Below are positions 42,228 through 50,296 of a stretch of 64,000 nt of DNA, in pieces; within the stretch, counting starts at the first letter, position 1, and each line of letters opens with the position of its first letter. The position numbers were made by a program, and so were the translations under genes. Under the pieces are notes generated by a model. That model ran no database searches, was not told where the DNA came from, and saw only the letters and a program-made list of their open reading frames with translations. This stretch comes from Rathayibacter sp. VKM Ac-2759 (lineage in GTDB: Bacteria > Actinomycetota > Actinomycetes > Actinomycetales > Microbacteriaceae). Location: the NCBI RefSeq assembly GCF_009834225.1, contig NZ_CP047176.1, positions 2,108,001 through 2,172,000 of the forward strand, given 5' to 3'.

Positions 42228-42806
42228 TCAAGCTTCTGGCAAGGAGTTTACTTTCGCTTCTGCCGCCCGGGACCACTTATCGAAAAACTTATAGGAGACA
42301 GGCAAGCACTCGTCGTGGGAGAAGAGGCGGATCCATCTCCGGTTATGCGCATCCTTGAACGCGACTGCACCATAGTTTACCGCGTAGGGTTCTTTCAGTT
42401 CTATCGAGTGGGAGAGAGTTTCTCCGAATTTCAGAGGGGCATAGGACGATTTCACCGCCTCATCTCCATCCTCTTTCGTTTTTCTGGTTAGGGGCGGCAT
42501 GGCCGTATGCACTTGGGCGACGGGTCTCCACCGCGAGCTGCAGAGCGCTGGCTCTACCATTAGAAAGAATGCATCAGATATTCGCTTATCAGTGAGGTTC
42601 TCGACTGAAAAGTGTGCCTTGCCAGAATAATGCTGAACATTAAAGAACACCTGATCGGCCTGATCTCGTTTTAGGCGCAGCGCTTCACCCCGATACACGA
42701 ACGCAACGGCAACGAAACCGGCAGTCGTGGCGACCGCGGCCAACCAGTCGGGCCATGTGCCCAGCCCAATGACGGGGTCTTCAGACCTATTGGCGACCGC
42801 AATCAT
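42228..42806 (-). CDS. Membrane-anchored paralogue C
   Basis: 192 residues from the ATG at 42806; an ATG at 42887 would overlap the minor head fragment and add 27 residues unlike the relatives. Layout: VIGLGTWPDW, membrane segment LAAVATTAGFVAVAFVY, basic stretch RGEALRLKRDQ, then a soluble domain with VAFKDAHNRRWIRLF. No ribosome site is obvious for either start. Of the five it is the only one not next to another member. Confidence 0.72.
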   Translation of the reverse strand: MIAVANRSEDPVIGLGTWPDWLAAVATTAGFVAVAFVYRGEALRLKRDQADQVFFNVQHYSGKAHFSVENLTDKRISDAFFLMVEPALCSSRWRPVAQVHTAMPPLTRKTKEDGDEAVKSSYAPLKFGETLSHSIELKEPYAVNYGAVAFKDAHNRRWIRLFSHDECLPVSYKFFDKWSRAAEAKVNSLPEA

Positions 42807-42850
42807 GAAGGTGTAGGCAGTATGCACCAGGCCAATGTAGCGGTCTGTGC

Positions 42851-43603
42851 CTAGCGGACACGCACCGGCAGCAACGTGCACCTGCACCGCGGGTGCAGCG
42901 GAGCGCCTGCCACATCGTCGTAGTCGTGGTTGTAGACGTAGGTCGTCTCCTCGCCCTTCCGGTTCGTACCGGCCTCAGTCTGGACGTCGCCCTTCGAGTG
43001 GAAGTTCTTGTCCAGGCCGATCACGCGGCCATGCATCGGTACACAGAACTTACAGACGCGCTCGTCCTGGGCGGTGTACCACTCCTTCGCCGTGACGATG
43101 CCGCTCTGGTCCCACGCCTGCACGTCGGCGAAGCTCTGAGCACGGGCGATCTCGGTCTGGGCGATTAGGTCAGCGCGTAGCGTCGAGACGAGCCCCATGA
43201 CAGCTTCGATGCGCGCCTGGAGCTGGTAGCTGCTCTCCCCCGCGTTGGCACCTTCGGTCAGCGTCGCTCGGAGCTGCTTCTCCGTCTCGTCGTTGACATC
43301 CTCAGCGATCTTCGTGGTGCGCTGCTGGTACCAAGCGTTGATGGCGTCGCTGTACGGGTCGTAGGTGCTCGGCTGCATGCCGATCTGCTGCATGGCGTCC
43401 ATGCCGGTCTCGATGATCACGGCGAGAAGGGCTGGTTCTACGGCAGCCTTCATGGCCACGTTGGCTTGCTCCCAGTTGAGGAGCGAATCGACGTAGTCCT
43501 TCGTGCGCTGTCCGGTGAAGGTGCGCTGCACCGTAGCGACGCTGGCTAACACCTCGTCACGCTGGCGGTTGAACTCCCGCTGGATCCCGGTGAGGAGGCT
43601 CGT
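42851..43603 (-). pseudogene. Phage minor head protein (Mu gpF-like), N-terminus lost
   Basis: Open from 43603. The sequence LLTGIQREFNRQRDEVLASV leads into a helical region, then TEIARAQSFADVQAWDQSG, QDERVCKFCVPMHGRVIG and APLHPRCRCTLLPV, the C-terminal metal-site signature of phage head morphogenesis (MuF) proteins. An in-frame TAG sits immediately upstream at the joint with the terminase fragment. The portal gene that should lie between is missing. Confidence 0.78.
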
Positions 43604-44390
43604 CTAGCACGCCATAGTCCCGGATCTCCGCGATGCTCTTCGGTTCGGAGGAGTCCGCGATCGTCAGCGTGTGGGTGCGACCGATGTACGCCCCGTCCTG
43701 GGCGGCAGGCGTCAGCCCCCCGGCCGTGCGGATTGCGTTGGCCAGCGCCTTGTTCTTCTGGTCCGTTAGGTACAACTGCTCATCGAGCAGGAAGCCGCCC
43801 TCGTAGCGGTACAGGTCCACCAGAGCGGATGGGTCGTTGGTGAAGCCGAAGTCCAGGGTGTGCCGGAAGAGCTGAGCGCCCTCGGGCACGGCCTCGACCG
43901 GCTCCCAGTTCTCGTAGATGACGCCCTCCGGGAGACCGATCTCCCCCAGGCCGTACACGCGCCAGTAGTTCGCGTCGTGCATGCGGCTCTCGACCGAGCG
44001 CACGATGGCCGGCTCCAGCGCCTCGTTGTCTCGGTACGTCAGCTTGAGAAAGTCGTGCGGGTTGTGCGGCTCGACCTCTGTGTGGACCCAGAACTCACTG
44101 GTCGGGTTGTAGTCGAGGACGACGAGCTTGCGCGTACGCGTCTCGAGCTGCGTGTAGACCTCGTAGGTGACGTTGTTGCACTCGTTCAAGAAGAGCACGT
44201 CGCGGCGTGGCCCGTGCGCCTTCGAGGAGTCGACGGAGAAGAACTCCAGCACCGCCCCGTTCGGGAACGTGTAGTACAGGTCTCCCTTCGACCACTCGTC
44301 CTCGCGCCAGTAGCGCTGCGCCTTTATGATGAACCGGAAGTCGCGGATCGCGCCGAGCTTGAGGTGCGGCAGCGACTCGCCTTGCCCACG
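43557..44390 (-). pseudogene. Phage terminase large subunit, both ends lost
   Basis: The open frame from 44390 reads QGESLPHLKLGAIRDF, DLYYTFPNGAVLEFFS, RDVLFLNECNNV and LDYNPTSEFWVHTEV, the middle and nuclease start of a PBSX-type TerL (the Walker B region is LFLNECN). The Walker A part is absent. After SIAEIRDYGV the similarity ends and the frame runs into the minor-head gene in the wrong register. So both the N-terminus and the C-terminus are lost. Confidence 0.78.
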
Positions 44391-44555
44391 TCAGGAGAAG
44401 CCCCTGATGCGAGAAGCTTCGGTGCCAGATTCCTGCGTGTAGAGCCTTCTGTCATATGGCTCTAGTTATCGCGCAAGCTGCGAAAAATTGGAATAGTCAG
44501 CGCGCGTCACCGACGCGAAAACTGCCTTCACAATGCGTGAGCGTGCATCCGAAGT
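44391..44555. other. Non-coding joint upstream of the terminase fragment
   Basis: 165 bp between paralogue D and the terminase remnant. It has no open frame of note and probably marks a second deletion joint, since the 5' part of terL is missing here. Confidence 0.4.
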
Positions 44556-45116
44556 TCACGATCCGTTGCGGGGAACCCCCGGGTATAATGATGAATTGAA
44601 TCCTTGGTCGAGTCCGAATTTTTTTCGACGCTTGCTGGACAGATATTTGCCGCTCGCTAGATCACGCACCCAAACCGAATTAGATGCGTCAATAAACATC
44701 ACGCAGATTTGAAGATTACGACTGTTCGGCACTAAATTGATCGACCCATAGGCAGTCATGCCGCTCGCGAGCACAGGCGAGTAGCTGTGCTGAGTTTTCG
44801 TCTGCAAGTGAAAGAATGTCCGCACGACCGGCTTGCCGTCGATCTCCAGTAGGCAGATCACATCAGCCTTTGGAACCGGGGCTGTTCCAGCATTGTACGC
44901 CCGGACCGAAAGCACATTGGCGTCAGGTCCCCCTTCGCGCTTCTCCCACTCTGGCCACGTCGCAAATTCATCTGCGTGCTTTCTGGTCGCTTTAACTCGG
45001 TCGTTCGCGAGAATGCCTAGACCGAGGAAGAACGCAGACACCGTTCCAACGGCTGCAAACCAGTCGGGGACAGTGCCCCACGCTTGGCCATCCCACCATG
45101 TACTAAACCACTCCAT
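44556..45116 (-). CDS. Membrane-anchored paralogue D
   Basis: 186 residues from an ATG. Layout: WWDGQAWGTVPDW, membrane segment FAAVGTVSAFFLGLGILA, NDRVKATRKHADEF (basic), then a beta-rich soluble domain with VMFIDASNSVWVRDLASGKYL. The stop of paralogue E lies 32 bases upstream, so it belongs to the operon that starts with the lysis-type and YopX genes. Function unknown. Confidence 0.75.
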   Translation of the reverse strand: MEWFSTWWDGQAWGTVPDWFAAVGTVSAFFLGLGILANDRVKATRKHADEFATWPEWEKREGGPDANVLSVRAYNAGTAPVPKADVICLLEIDGKPVVRTFFHLQTKTQHSYSPVLASGMTAYGSINLVPNSRNLQICVMFIDASNSVWVRDLASGKYLSSKRRKKFGLDQGFNSSLYPGVPRNGS

Positions 45117-45148
45117 GCGCTACCACCGTCGATCTGCCGAACAACTCA

Positions 45149-45904
45149 TCATCGATCATTTGCCCGGTACCCCTCTATCCGCTTGTCTCGCCTGCCCTCA
45201 CGAGTAAATAGATACCAACGCGCAAGTTGTCGCTTCCACTTTCGCTCTTCCTTCTCAGAATTTTTGAGCCACTTCTGACCCTCACCTGTCTTCAAGAACG
45301 CTGCATGTTCCCGTTCGTTCTTATCACCGATCTCTTTCATCCGCTTGGCAATTTTTGATTGGTTCCACGAGCTGAATAGAAAATGATAGAGCCCGATACC
45401 AGTGTCGCCATGCGCGCGATACCATTTCTTCACTTGACGACGAGAAACATACCTGTTTGTCTGCAAGTCTCGTAGCCAGCCTTTACCGTGCGCATCACGA
45501 AAGTAGAGCAACAGCGGCGAGTCGGATGGGTCGTTCTCAAAACCAACCTTCGTTTCGATTTCTGCCCCCGGTTGAATCGGCTCTCGCTGGAACGCCCGGA
45601 GGACATGCTGAGGGCTGCCGGGCTTGACCATTAGCATCGTGAAGGGAATCGGTTTCGCACCGGCATTAAACCCGTGAACGTGGATGTACCAGTCAGGCAT
45701 CTCTACGACTGCCCTGCTGCTCACCACCTCGCGCCACGTCACGAAGCCGTCTGCACTCGAACGTGCATCTTTCAGGCGATCCTTTTGAAGGACGAGGAGC
45801 GCTACGAGCAGCGTGGCGAACGTGAGGAGCCCAGTGACCCAGTCCGCTGCGGATCCAGGTTCGAGGCCGAGTACGTCATTCACCCAGTCCCAGATTGCGT
45901 CCAC
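45149..45904 (-). CDS. Membrane-anchored paralogue E
   Basis: 251 residues from a GTG that lies inside the end of the small gene upstream (25-base overlap). Layout: LGLEPGSAADW, membrane segment VTGLLTFATLLVALLVL, QKDRLKDARSSADGF, beta-rich domain with LYFRDAHGKGWLRDLQTNRYV, then a C-terminal extension of about 85 residues rich in Lys, Arg and Glu. That extension is absent from the other four, so it may add nucleic-acid or lipid contact. Overlap with YopX-operon genes ties it to the phage genes. Confidence 0.75.
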   Translation of the reverse strand: MDAIWDWVNDVLGLEPGSAADWVTGLLTFATLLVALLVLQKDRLKDARSSADGFVTWREVVSSRAVVEMPDWYIHVHGFNAGAKPIPFTMLMVKPGSPQHVLRAFQREPIQPGAEIETKVGFENDPSDSPLLLYFRDAHGKGWLRDLQTNRYVSRRQVKKWYRAHGDTGIGLYHFLFSSWNQSKIAKRMKEIGDKNEREHAAFLKTGEGQKWLKNSEKEERKWKRQLARWYLFTREGRRDKRIEGYRANDR

Positions 45905-46152
45905 GCCGCGATCCTAGCGACCACCCTCCACCACGTAGTCCACCGCACCTTCACCTTGCAGCGCCTGCACCCGCGCACGACGAACCACGCCGTGCCCGTG
46001 AAGCCGACGTTCTCGGCCGTCACGGTCTGCTCGAACGTCTCCCGCCCGTGAGCGCAGGTCGTCGGCTTGGTGCGAGCCACGCGTCGGGCCTCAGCCCAGA
46101 GGCGGATGCGAGCGCGGAGGGCGGAGCGGAGGGTGTCGAGGTGGTCGGTCAC
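45880..46152 (-). CDS. Small phage-type protein with CxxC
   Basis: 90 residues from a GTG overlapping the YopX stop (GTGA). A helical, Arg-rich N-terminus is followed by TTCAHGRETFEQT...VVRGCRRCKVKVRW, which could form a zinc knuckle from Cys, His and the CRRC pair. Family not recognised. Its 3' end overlaps paralogue E. Confidence 0.6.
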   Translation of the reverse strand: MTDHLDTLRSALRARIRLWAEARRVARTKPTTCAHGRETFEQTVTAENVGFTGTAWFVVRGCRRCKVKVRWTTWWRVVARIAAWTQSGTG

Positions 46153-46520
46153 TCGAGGAGGTCCGGGTTCTCGTGGATGTTGCCTACGACCGCAAGCTCA
46201 CCCGGAGTCGTGTCCTCAAAGTTGAAGTTGTCCACGGGCTGAACACCCCGCATGTACCAGTAGTGGTCTGACCACTCGACGACCGCATGGAAACTCCATT
46301 CCCCGTTTAGGTACTCGACTATGTCGCCTTCGTATATTTCGACGCTTTTCTTGTCAAGGAGGCCGGTGAACTGCTCTAACGTGTACATCTGTCGGTCATG
46401 AGGTAGCGAGACTTGCACAAGGAGATCGCGCTCGTTGTGCCAGTTACGATCGAACAGGCCTCGAAAGATAAATGCGTTGTTGCTGTCACTCCACGCTCTG
46501 AACTTGATCTTGCGGCTCAT
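46149..46520 (-). CDS. YopX family phage protein
   Basis: 123 residues. KIKFRAWSDSN at the start, LEQFTGLLDKKSVEIYEGDIV in the middle and VVGNIHENPDLLE at the end are the three blocks of the YopX family (PF09643), found in many phages; the role is unknown. It overlaps the short membrane peptide upstream (ATGA) and the CxxC gene downstream (GTGA). Confidence 0.88.
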   Translation of the reverse strand: MSRKIKFRAWSDSNNAFIFRGLFDRNWHNERDLLVQVSLPHDRQMYTLEQFTGLLDKKSVEIYEGDIVEYLNGEWSFHAVVEWSDHYWYMRGVQPVDNFNFEDTTPGELAVVGNIHENPDLLE

Positions 46521-46618
46521 CGCTCGTTCCTCTGGTCGAACCAGACGGCGATGCCGGTGACGATGAAGATGATGGCGAAGATAATTCCGACGACGATGTA
46601 GCTCTGTAGTGTGACAAT
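46517..46618 (-). CDS. Very short membrane peptide in the YopX operon
   Basis: 33 residues: VTLQSYIVVGIIFAIIFIVT, then GIAVWFDQRNER. The stop overlaps the YopX start by ATGA. No ATG/GTG/TTG is available; the likeliest start is ATT at 46618 with AAGGA about 8 bases upstream. It could be a holin-like or regulatory peptide, or an incidental frame. Confidence 0.35.
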   Translation of the reverse strand: MVTLQSYIVVGIIFAIIFIVTGIAVWFDQRNER

Positions 46619-46656
46619 GAGGATGTTCCTTGTTTAGTTATGCTTTCACTATGCGC

Positions 46657-47064
46657 CTATGGCTTCAAATAGTCAATACTATTCTTGCGCCATAGGTACT
46701 GCTGATACTTGCCGCTCGTATAGACCGACCACGGCGTGAACGAACCGCGCGCCTCGTAGATGCGCCACGCGTTCGCCACGTTGGTCGCCGCGTCTAGCAG
46801 CGCGTCGCAGTCCGGTCGGCCGGCCAGCACGCGGACCTGCATGAGCCCGCAGCTCATCCCCTCGCGCCGACCGTCGCCCTGGTAGGTGAGACTCAGGTCG
46901 CCGATCGCGCTCGGGTTACAGCCACTCTCGGCCTGCATGATTGCGAGGGTCCTTCTGTCAAGACGGGCACCCGGTGTGCTCCTCATGCCATTACTAAGAA
47001 GCATTTGGATCGCGCCGTAAAGAGTGGAAATTACAACAGACTTAATGACCCCCGTTCGAGACAA
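46657..47064 (-). CDS. Phage lysozyme-like transglycosylase
   Basis: 135 residues from a TTG (an ATG at about 47004 is possible). The SLT-type core has IMQAESGCNPSAIGD with the catalytic Glu, GMSCGLMQVRV and AWRIYEARGSFTPWSVYTSG. It probably cuts peptidoglycan for phage lysis or entry. No signal peptide of normal form is seen. It is the most upstream minus-strand gene of the element. Confidence 0.75.
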   Translation of the reverse strand: MSRTGVIKSVVISTLYGAIQMLLSNGMRSTPGARLDRRTLAIMQAESGCNPSAIGDLSLTYQGDGRREGMSCGLMQVRVLAGRPDCDALLDAATNVANAWRIYEARGSFTPWSVYTSGKYQQYLWRKNSIDYLKP

Positions 47065-47075
47065 TAGAAGTACAC

Positions 47076-47282
47076 ATGCAAGACCAGTTCGACCTCACCA
47101 CCTACGTCACCGCCTCCACTCACGCAAGCGGTATTCCTCTGAAGGTCGAAGACCAATCGGTGATCACCTCGACCGCGACCATGGCGGGAGACGGAGACCG
47201 CAGCACCCCCTGTGGAGGAACGCCGGTCACACCGTCGACGCGAGCGCTCCCCGCCGAGACAGCCGTTCGAACGACCGGATGA
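47076..47282 (+). CDS. Small phage-type protein truncated at the right end of the element
   Basis: The ATG at 47076 begins MQDQFDLTTYVTASTHASGI and PLKVEDQSVI, which resembles short proteins common in actinophages. After about residue 42 the frame crosses the putative attR repeat into antisense chromosomal sequence and stops at 47282. Only the first 40 or so residues look genuine. Weakly supported. Confidence 0.4.
   Translation: MQDQFDLTTYVTASTHASGIPLKVEDQSVITSTATMAGDGDRSTPCGGTPVTPSTRALPAETAVRTTG
47210..47226. repeat. Putative attR core
   Basis: CTGTGGAGGAACGCCGG, directly abutting the stop codon of the gene at 47227. Matches 39286-39302 except for one C/T. Confidence 0.55.
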
Positions 47283-47757
47283 TGACCACCGCCGACGCCC
47301 CGAACCACAGCCAGGTGAGCAGATCCGCCACGAACCCCGTCACGAAGAAGCCCAGCACGAGGGCGACGACCCAGCCGACGGCCACGATCACGACCAGACC
47401 GAGAACCGCGAGCACCGAGCCGCCCACCCGCCCGCGCAGCGCACGGAGGGTCGCCGCCACCGGCCGAGCCTCTCCCGCCGCCACCGCCGGCAGGAACGCG
47501 GCGCCCAGCAGCGGAACCACGACGGCCCACGGCGCGACCACCGCCACCAGCGCCGTCACCACCAGGATCCCCGCCACCCACAGCACGAGCCGCACCGACG
47601 GCCTTCCGCTGATTAGCACCCCGGTCACCAGGACCGACAACACCGACACCGCCACGAGCACGACGAAGACGGGTGACGCCGTCACGTCCGGGTCACCGAT
47701 CACCAGCAGCGCCTGCACCACCGCGTTCACCGCGACCGCGACCCAGCTCCGCAGCAT
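47227..47757 (-). CDS. Small integral membrane protein
   Basis: 176 residues from an ATG at 47757 (or GTG at 47760), overlapping the lipoprotein stop. Five hydrophobic segments can be seen, for example LVLWVAGILVVTALVAVVAP and VGWVVALVLGFFVTGFVADL. No family recognised. It forms an operon with the lipoprotein and phosphoesterase. Its stop codon touches the putative attR. Confidence 0.7.
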   Translation of the reverse strand: MLRSWVAVAVNAVVQALLVIGDPDVTASPVFVVLVAVSVLSVLVTGVLISGRPSVRLVLWVAGILVVTALVAVVAPWAVVVPLLGAAFLPAVAAGEARPVAATLRALRGRVGGSVLAVLGLVVIVAVGWVVALVLGFFVTGFVADLLTWLWFGASAVVIIRSFERLSRRGALASTV

Positions 47758-48095
47758 CACGACCCGCCCTGCATGAACGAGGCGATGGCGTCGTCGAGGG
47801 ACCCGTCGTAGAGGGTGTCCGACCCGACCGTGACCGTGAGCGTCGCGTCGTCGGACGAGCTCGACGCGACGGCGACGTCCTCGCCGTCGACCGTCGAGCC
47901 GGTGCAGGTGATCGCCTCGCCGTCGAGCGTGCAGAACGGCGCATCGAAGATCTCGACCCCCTGAGCCACCAGGACGTCGATCGCCGCGAATCGCACCTTC
48001 GCGACGTCGTCGCCTCCGACCGGCGCGAGCGCGGCGACCTGCGAGCAGCCCGCGAGCAGTGGCACGACGAGCAGCAGCCACACGAAGCGCCTCAC
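47757..48095 (-). CDS. Small lipoprotein
   Basis: 112 residues from a GTG overlapping the phosphoesterase stop (GTGA). MRRFVWLLLVVPLLAGC is a signal peptide with lipobox LLAGC. The remainder has a Cys pair (FCTLDGEAITCTG) that could form a disulfide and a DUF4333-like look, though I cannot confirm a family. Anchored outside the membrane. Confidence 0.72.
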   Translation of the reverse strand: MRRFVWLLLVVPLLAGCSQVAALAPVGGDDVAKVRFAAIDVLVAQGVEIFDAPFCTLDGEAITCTGSTVDGEDVAVASSSSDDATLTVTVGSDTLYDGSLDDAIASFMQGGS

Positions 48096-49876
48096 GAGAG
48101 ATGCCCCGCTTCGTACTGAGCGAGCCGGGTCCGGGCACCCATCTGCTGCGTCTCGAGCACACCGTCGCCGATCGCCGACAGATCGAAGGGAGCCGGCAGC
48201 AGCAGCTCCGTGTTGCGGTCGAGCGGCGATCCGCGGCGCATGAGCGGGTCCTCGGCCCAGTCGTTCGCGGCGAGCTCCCTGCTCTGCGAGGCGAGGTCGA
48301 GATAGCCGCCGCTCGTGCCCGGCACGACCGGCGAGGCATGGTCGAGCACGGTGGTGAAGATCGAGAGCGTGCCGTCGCGGTTGTCGACGAGCTCGACGGT
48401 CTGCTGCTGCTGAGGGAAGTCGATGCACGAGGCCGTGGTGATCTCCCAGAACCCGCCCCGCTCGCCGCGGTGCGGGAGGATCTGGTTCAGGTGGGTGTGG
48501 CCGTTCAGCCAGCCCACGACGACCGGGTACTGCAGCAGCAGGTCGACGAACTCCTCCGCCCCGTGCAGGGTCTGGGTCTGACCCGGGCGCTGGGCGCGGT
48601 TCTCGAGTGTGAGGCTGTTGTGGTGGCTGAAGATCAGTACGAGCTTCTCCTCGGCCTGCGCCTTGGCGAGCTCGCCCTTCAGCCACTGGAACTGGTCGTC
48701 GGGTACGGCGCCGTCGGGCCCGGCGACCTGGTTGCAGGTGTCGAGTCCGAAGGCGCGGATGCTCGGCGTCAGATCGTTCGCCCACCAGGTCTCGCCGCTG
48801 TCGAGGTTGTGCTGGGTGAAGCCGTGGCCGGCCGGCCCGGGCGTGGGCTGCGTGTCGAAGTGCTCCACCATGAAGTCGCGCTGCGAGAACAGCCGGCGGC
48901 GAGTGTCGCTCGACACAGCGCGGAAGCCCGAGCCTCCGAGCTGCACGCCGAGAGCATCGAGCAAGCGCTGCACCGGGCTCGCCGACGCCGCATAGCCCCC
49001 GAGGACCGCGGAGGCGGTGCCCTCGAGTGAGAACGACTTCTGCCCACCGACGGCGAGGGCGCGCAGCTGCGAGCCGATGTCGAAGGTGCCCAGCAGCAGC
49101 GTCTCGTGGTTGCCGTAGACCGTGTACCAGGGCACGGGGAGACCGACCGAGTCGACGGGCGTCGAGCTCGCCTGCGCGAGCAGATCCGGGAGGCGGGGGA
49201 AGCCGTAGTCGCCGAAGTCGCCTCCGGTCGGATCCGCCGGACGGTAGGCCCAGGCCGCCTCCGGCCAGGCCTGCACGCCCTCGAACACCGAGCCGGATCC
49301 GCTGGACGGAGTGACGCTGACGCCGTCGAGGATGTCGATGTACCAGCGGAGCTCGTGGTGCGAGTGCATGTCGGCGCTGTCGCCGGTGACGATCGCCGCC
49401 TCCATCGCCGCTCCGGTCAGCGGGCTGTAGCGCACGTCGGCGAACGCCTTCACCATCGCCGCGGTGGCGTGCACGGTGAGCGCGTCCTGCGGGTGGAACG
49501 CCGACCCCCACGCGGCGTGGTCCTGGACGATCATCGGCTCGATGCGGCCGGGCGACTCCGAGTCGATGACGTGCAGATCGGAGAGGTGTCCCAGGTACAG
49601 GAGCGAGCGCCGGGCGGCGGTACGGCCGGCAGCGGGCGCCGTCCGCAGCACGTCGATGCGCGCGACGTAGGGCTCACCCGGTCCGGCGCGGAGCCCGCGG
49701 TACTGCCCCGAGATCACGGAGCCCTGGAGGATCGTCTGCGTCAGGGTGCTGGGCGCCTCGGCCGCCGCGGCGACAGGGGCCGAGAGGAGTGCTCCCAGCC
49801 GGTCGAGGCCGAGCCCGCTCGCCGCGGCGAGGAGTCCGACCGTCGTCGTGAACCGGCGACGGGACAGACCGGGCAC
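48092..49876 (-). CDS. Tat-exported metallophosphoesterase (PPA1498/TIGR03767-like)
   Basis: 594 residues from a GTG with AGAGGA upstream. SRRRFTTTVGLLAAASGLGL is a twin-arginine signal. Metal sites run GHLSDLHVIDSES, VTGDSADMHSHHE, VYGNHETLL, IFSHHNSLT and WLNGHTHLNQI. The size and the conserved SGQYRGLRAGPGEP opening fit the actinobacterial family of exported phosphoesterases named after Cutibacterium PPA1498. Substrate unknown. It heads a three-gene operon; GATACT at 49911-49906 is a possible -10. Confidence 0.88.
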   Translation of the reverse strand: MPGLSRRRFTTTVGLLAAASGLGLDRLGALLSAPVAAAAEAPSTLTQTILQGSVISGQYRGLRAGPGEPYVARIDVLRTAPAAGRTAARRSLLYLGHLSDLHVIDSESPGRIEPMIVQDHAAWGSAFHPQDALTVHATAAMVKAFADVRYSPLTGAAMEAAIVTGDSADMHSHHELRWYIDILDGVSVTPSSGSGSVFEGVQAWPEAAWAYRPADPTGGDFGDYGFPRLPDLLAQASSTPVDSVGLPVPWYTVYGNHETLLLGTFDIGSQLRALAVGGQKSFSLEGTASAVLGGYAASASPVQRLLDALGVQLGGSGFRAVSSDTRRRLFSQRDFMVEHFDTQPTPGPAGHGFTQHNLDSGETWWANDLTPSIRAFGLDTCNQVAGPDGAVPDDQFQWLKGELAKAQAEEKLVLIFSHHNSLTLENRAQRPGQTQTLHGAEEFVDLLLQYPVVVGWLNGHTHLNQILPHRGERGGFWEITTASCIDFPQQQQTVELVDNRDGTLSIFTTVLDHASPVVPGTSGGYLDLASQSRELAANDWAEDPLMRRGSPLDRNTELLLPAPFDLSAIGDGVLETQQMGARTRLAQYEAGHLS

Positions 49877-49960
49877 AGTTCGTCCTCTCGGAGACGCGGG
49901 GCACCAGTATCGGGCACCCGGGTCGCCGGAGGTTCCCCCCAGAAGACGTGGCGGTGAGCC

Positions 49961-50284
49961 CTACTCGTCGAGCGCGAGCTCCTTGGGCAGCTCGAACTCC
50001 TTGCGCGAGAGCTCCTCGACGTTGACGTCCTTGAAGGTCAGCACGCGCACCGACTTCACGAAGCGGTCGGAGCGGTAGACGTCCCAGACCCACACGTCGC
50101 GCATGGTCAGCTCGAAGTAGAAGTCGTGCTCGGTGTCGCGGCGGACCAGCTCGACCTCGTTCGCCAGGTAGAACCGGCGCTCGGTCTCGACGACGTACGA
50201 GAACTGCGAGACGACGTCGCGGTACTCCCGGTACAGTGCCAGCTCGACCTCGCGGTCGTAGTCCTCGAATTCGTCTTCATCCAT
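49961..50284 (-). CDS. DUF2469 family protein
   Basis: 107 residues, very acidic N-terminus (DEDEFEDYDREVELALYREY), then VVETERRFYLANEVELVRR and WVWDVYRSDRFVKSVRVLTF. This is a conserved actinobacterial protein that nearly always follows rnhB, as here (13 bases apart). Function unknown. Confidence 0.93.
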   Translation of the reverse strand: MDEDEFEDYDREVELALYREYRDVVSQFSYVVETERRFYLANEVELVRRDTEHDFYFELTMRDVWVWDVYRSDRFVKSVRVLTFKDVNVEELSRKEFELPKELALDE

Positions 50285-50296
50285 CGTCCGTCAATC

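Larger units (their letters stand above)
39286..47226. mobile_element. Degraded phage-derived element with direct-repeat ends
   Basis: The region between yraN and the membrane protein at 47227 has visibly lower GC and phage-type genes: YopX, lysozyme-like, terminase, MuF-type minor head, tail-like and prohead protease. Four of the structural genes are broken. CTGTGGAGGAAtGCCGG at the left end and CTGTGGAGGAAcGCCGG at the right end match at 16 of 17 bases and could be attL/attR. No integrase remains. Gene order is not that of an intact late operon (lysozyme before terminase, tail piece before protease), so it has been rearranged or is a mosaic. It carries five paralogous membrane-anchored genes. 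Confidence 0.8.
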
